Shown: one piece after another, positions 63,879 to 64,000 of the stretch
Layout: each line of letters begins with the position of its first letter
Numbering within the stretch: position 1 is the stretch's first letter
Assembly: GCA_947454105.1 (NCBI GenBank)
Contig: CANGIP010000006.1
Location: 62,001 to 126,000 of the forward strand
Reading direction: 5' to 3'
Origin: Actinomycetota bacterium
GTDB taxonomy: Bacteria; Actinomycetota; Acidimicrobiia; Acidimicrobiales; Ilumatobacteraceae
DNA length: 64,000 bases
Notes under the pieces: generated by a model
What the model was told of the DNA's origin: nothing
Database searches by the model: none
The model's input: only the letters and a program-made list of their open reading frames with translations
Made by a program: the position numbers and the translations under genes

Positions 63879-64000
63879 ATGTCTCTTTCTGTATCTGGTG
63901 AACAACTACTCAATGACCTCGACGCCCGAGGCCTGATCCACGACTCGACCGATCGGGCTGCCCTCATTGAGCGTCTGAACCAAGGGCCCATCGGCGTGTA
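63879..64000 (+). CDS. tyrS: Tyrosyl-tRNA synthetase (N-terminus only)
   Basis: The first 40 residues are visible before the window ends. They read GEQLLNDLDARGLIHDSTD and then ALIERLNQGPIGV, the usual opening of bacterial TyrRS before the VY-G-DPT active-site strand. AAGGAGG at 63871-63877 lies only one base before ATG 63879, closer than normal, but no other start is available in this frame. Confidence 0.88.
   Translation, partial: MSLSVSGEQLLNDLDARGLIHDSTDRAALIERLNQGPIGV

Overview
The window looks like the chromosomal backbone of an actinobacterium with moderate GC, most plausibly a member of Acidimicrobiia (Ilumatobacter-like or freshwater relatives). The reasons are gene content and order: a division and cell-wall cluster ending in ftsZ, yggS, sepF and yggT; mihF next to gmk, rpoZ, coaBC, metK and a helicase-less priA; a DUF1844 gene beside infC; and a pyrR-led pyrimidine operon. 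Class placement is inference from gene style only. Genes are packed with ATGA or GTGA start/stop overlaps, as in long operons. I see no insertion sequences, prophage, CRISPR array, tRNA or rRNA.

Layout. 1-886 (minus) is the N-terminal part of an exported protein with three peptidoglycan-binding repeats. 1127-15843 is the dcw cluster: mraZ, rsmH, ftsL, ftsI, murE, mraY, murD, ftsW, murG, murC, murB, ftsQ, ftsZ, with no murF. 15961-22957 holds yggS, sepF, yggT, ileS, a lysine-rich DksA-like protein without zinc cysteines, lspA and rluD. 23016-31238 is the pyrimidine operon pyrR-pyrB-pyrC-carA-carB-pyrD, with a PyrR-binding RNA box before pyrR and an ARG box before carA. 31297-36924 carries mihF, gmk, rpoZ, coaBC, metK and priA. 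36930-42351 holds an RsmC-like methyltransferase (minus), def, fmt, rsmB, a mogA-type gene, hisG, a cold-shock protein, an alkyltransferase-like protein and a DUF1844 gene (minus). 42466-48101 is the translation block infC-rpmI-rplT-trmH family-pheS-pheT, preceded by a long leader that can fold in two mutually exclusive ways.

The most unusual locus is 48190-55053, a 2287-residue cell-wall-anchored protein. It has a signal peptide, a cysteine-rich head that may be a beta-propeller, one SdrD/CnaB-like domain, twelve CshA-type fibril repeats each with a cysteine pair, and a C-terminal LPTTG sorting signal. Behind it lie a minus-strand yqgE and the arginine operon argC-argB-argD-argF-argR-argH (argJ and argG absent) with an ARG box in the argC promoter. 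The window ends with a marC family gene, a hotdog thioesterase, a DUF2332 gene (minus) and the start of tyrS.

Together the genes build peptidoglycan precursors and the divisome, make pyrimidines and arginine (sharing carbamoyl phosphate from CarAB), and supply core translation functions. Regulation visible in the sequence includes MraZ-like repeats, a Pyr box, two ARG boxes, a structured infC leader and probable leaderless promoters at argC and hisG.
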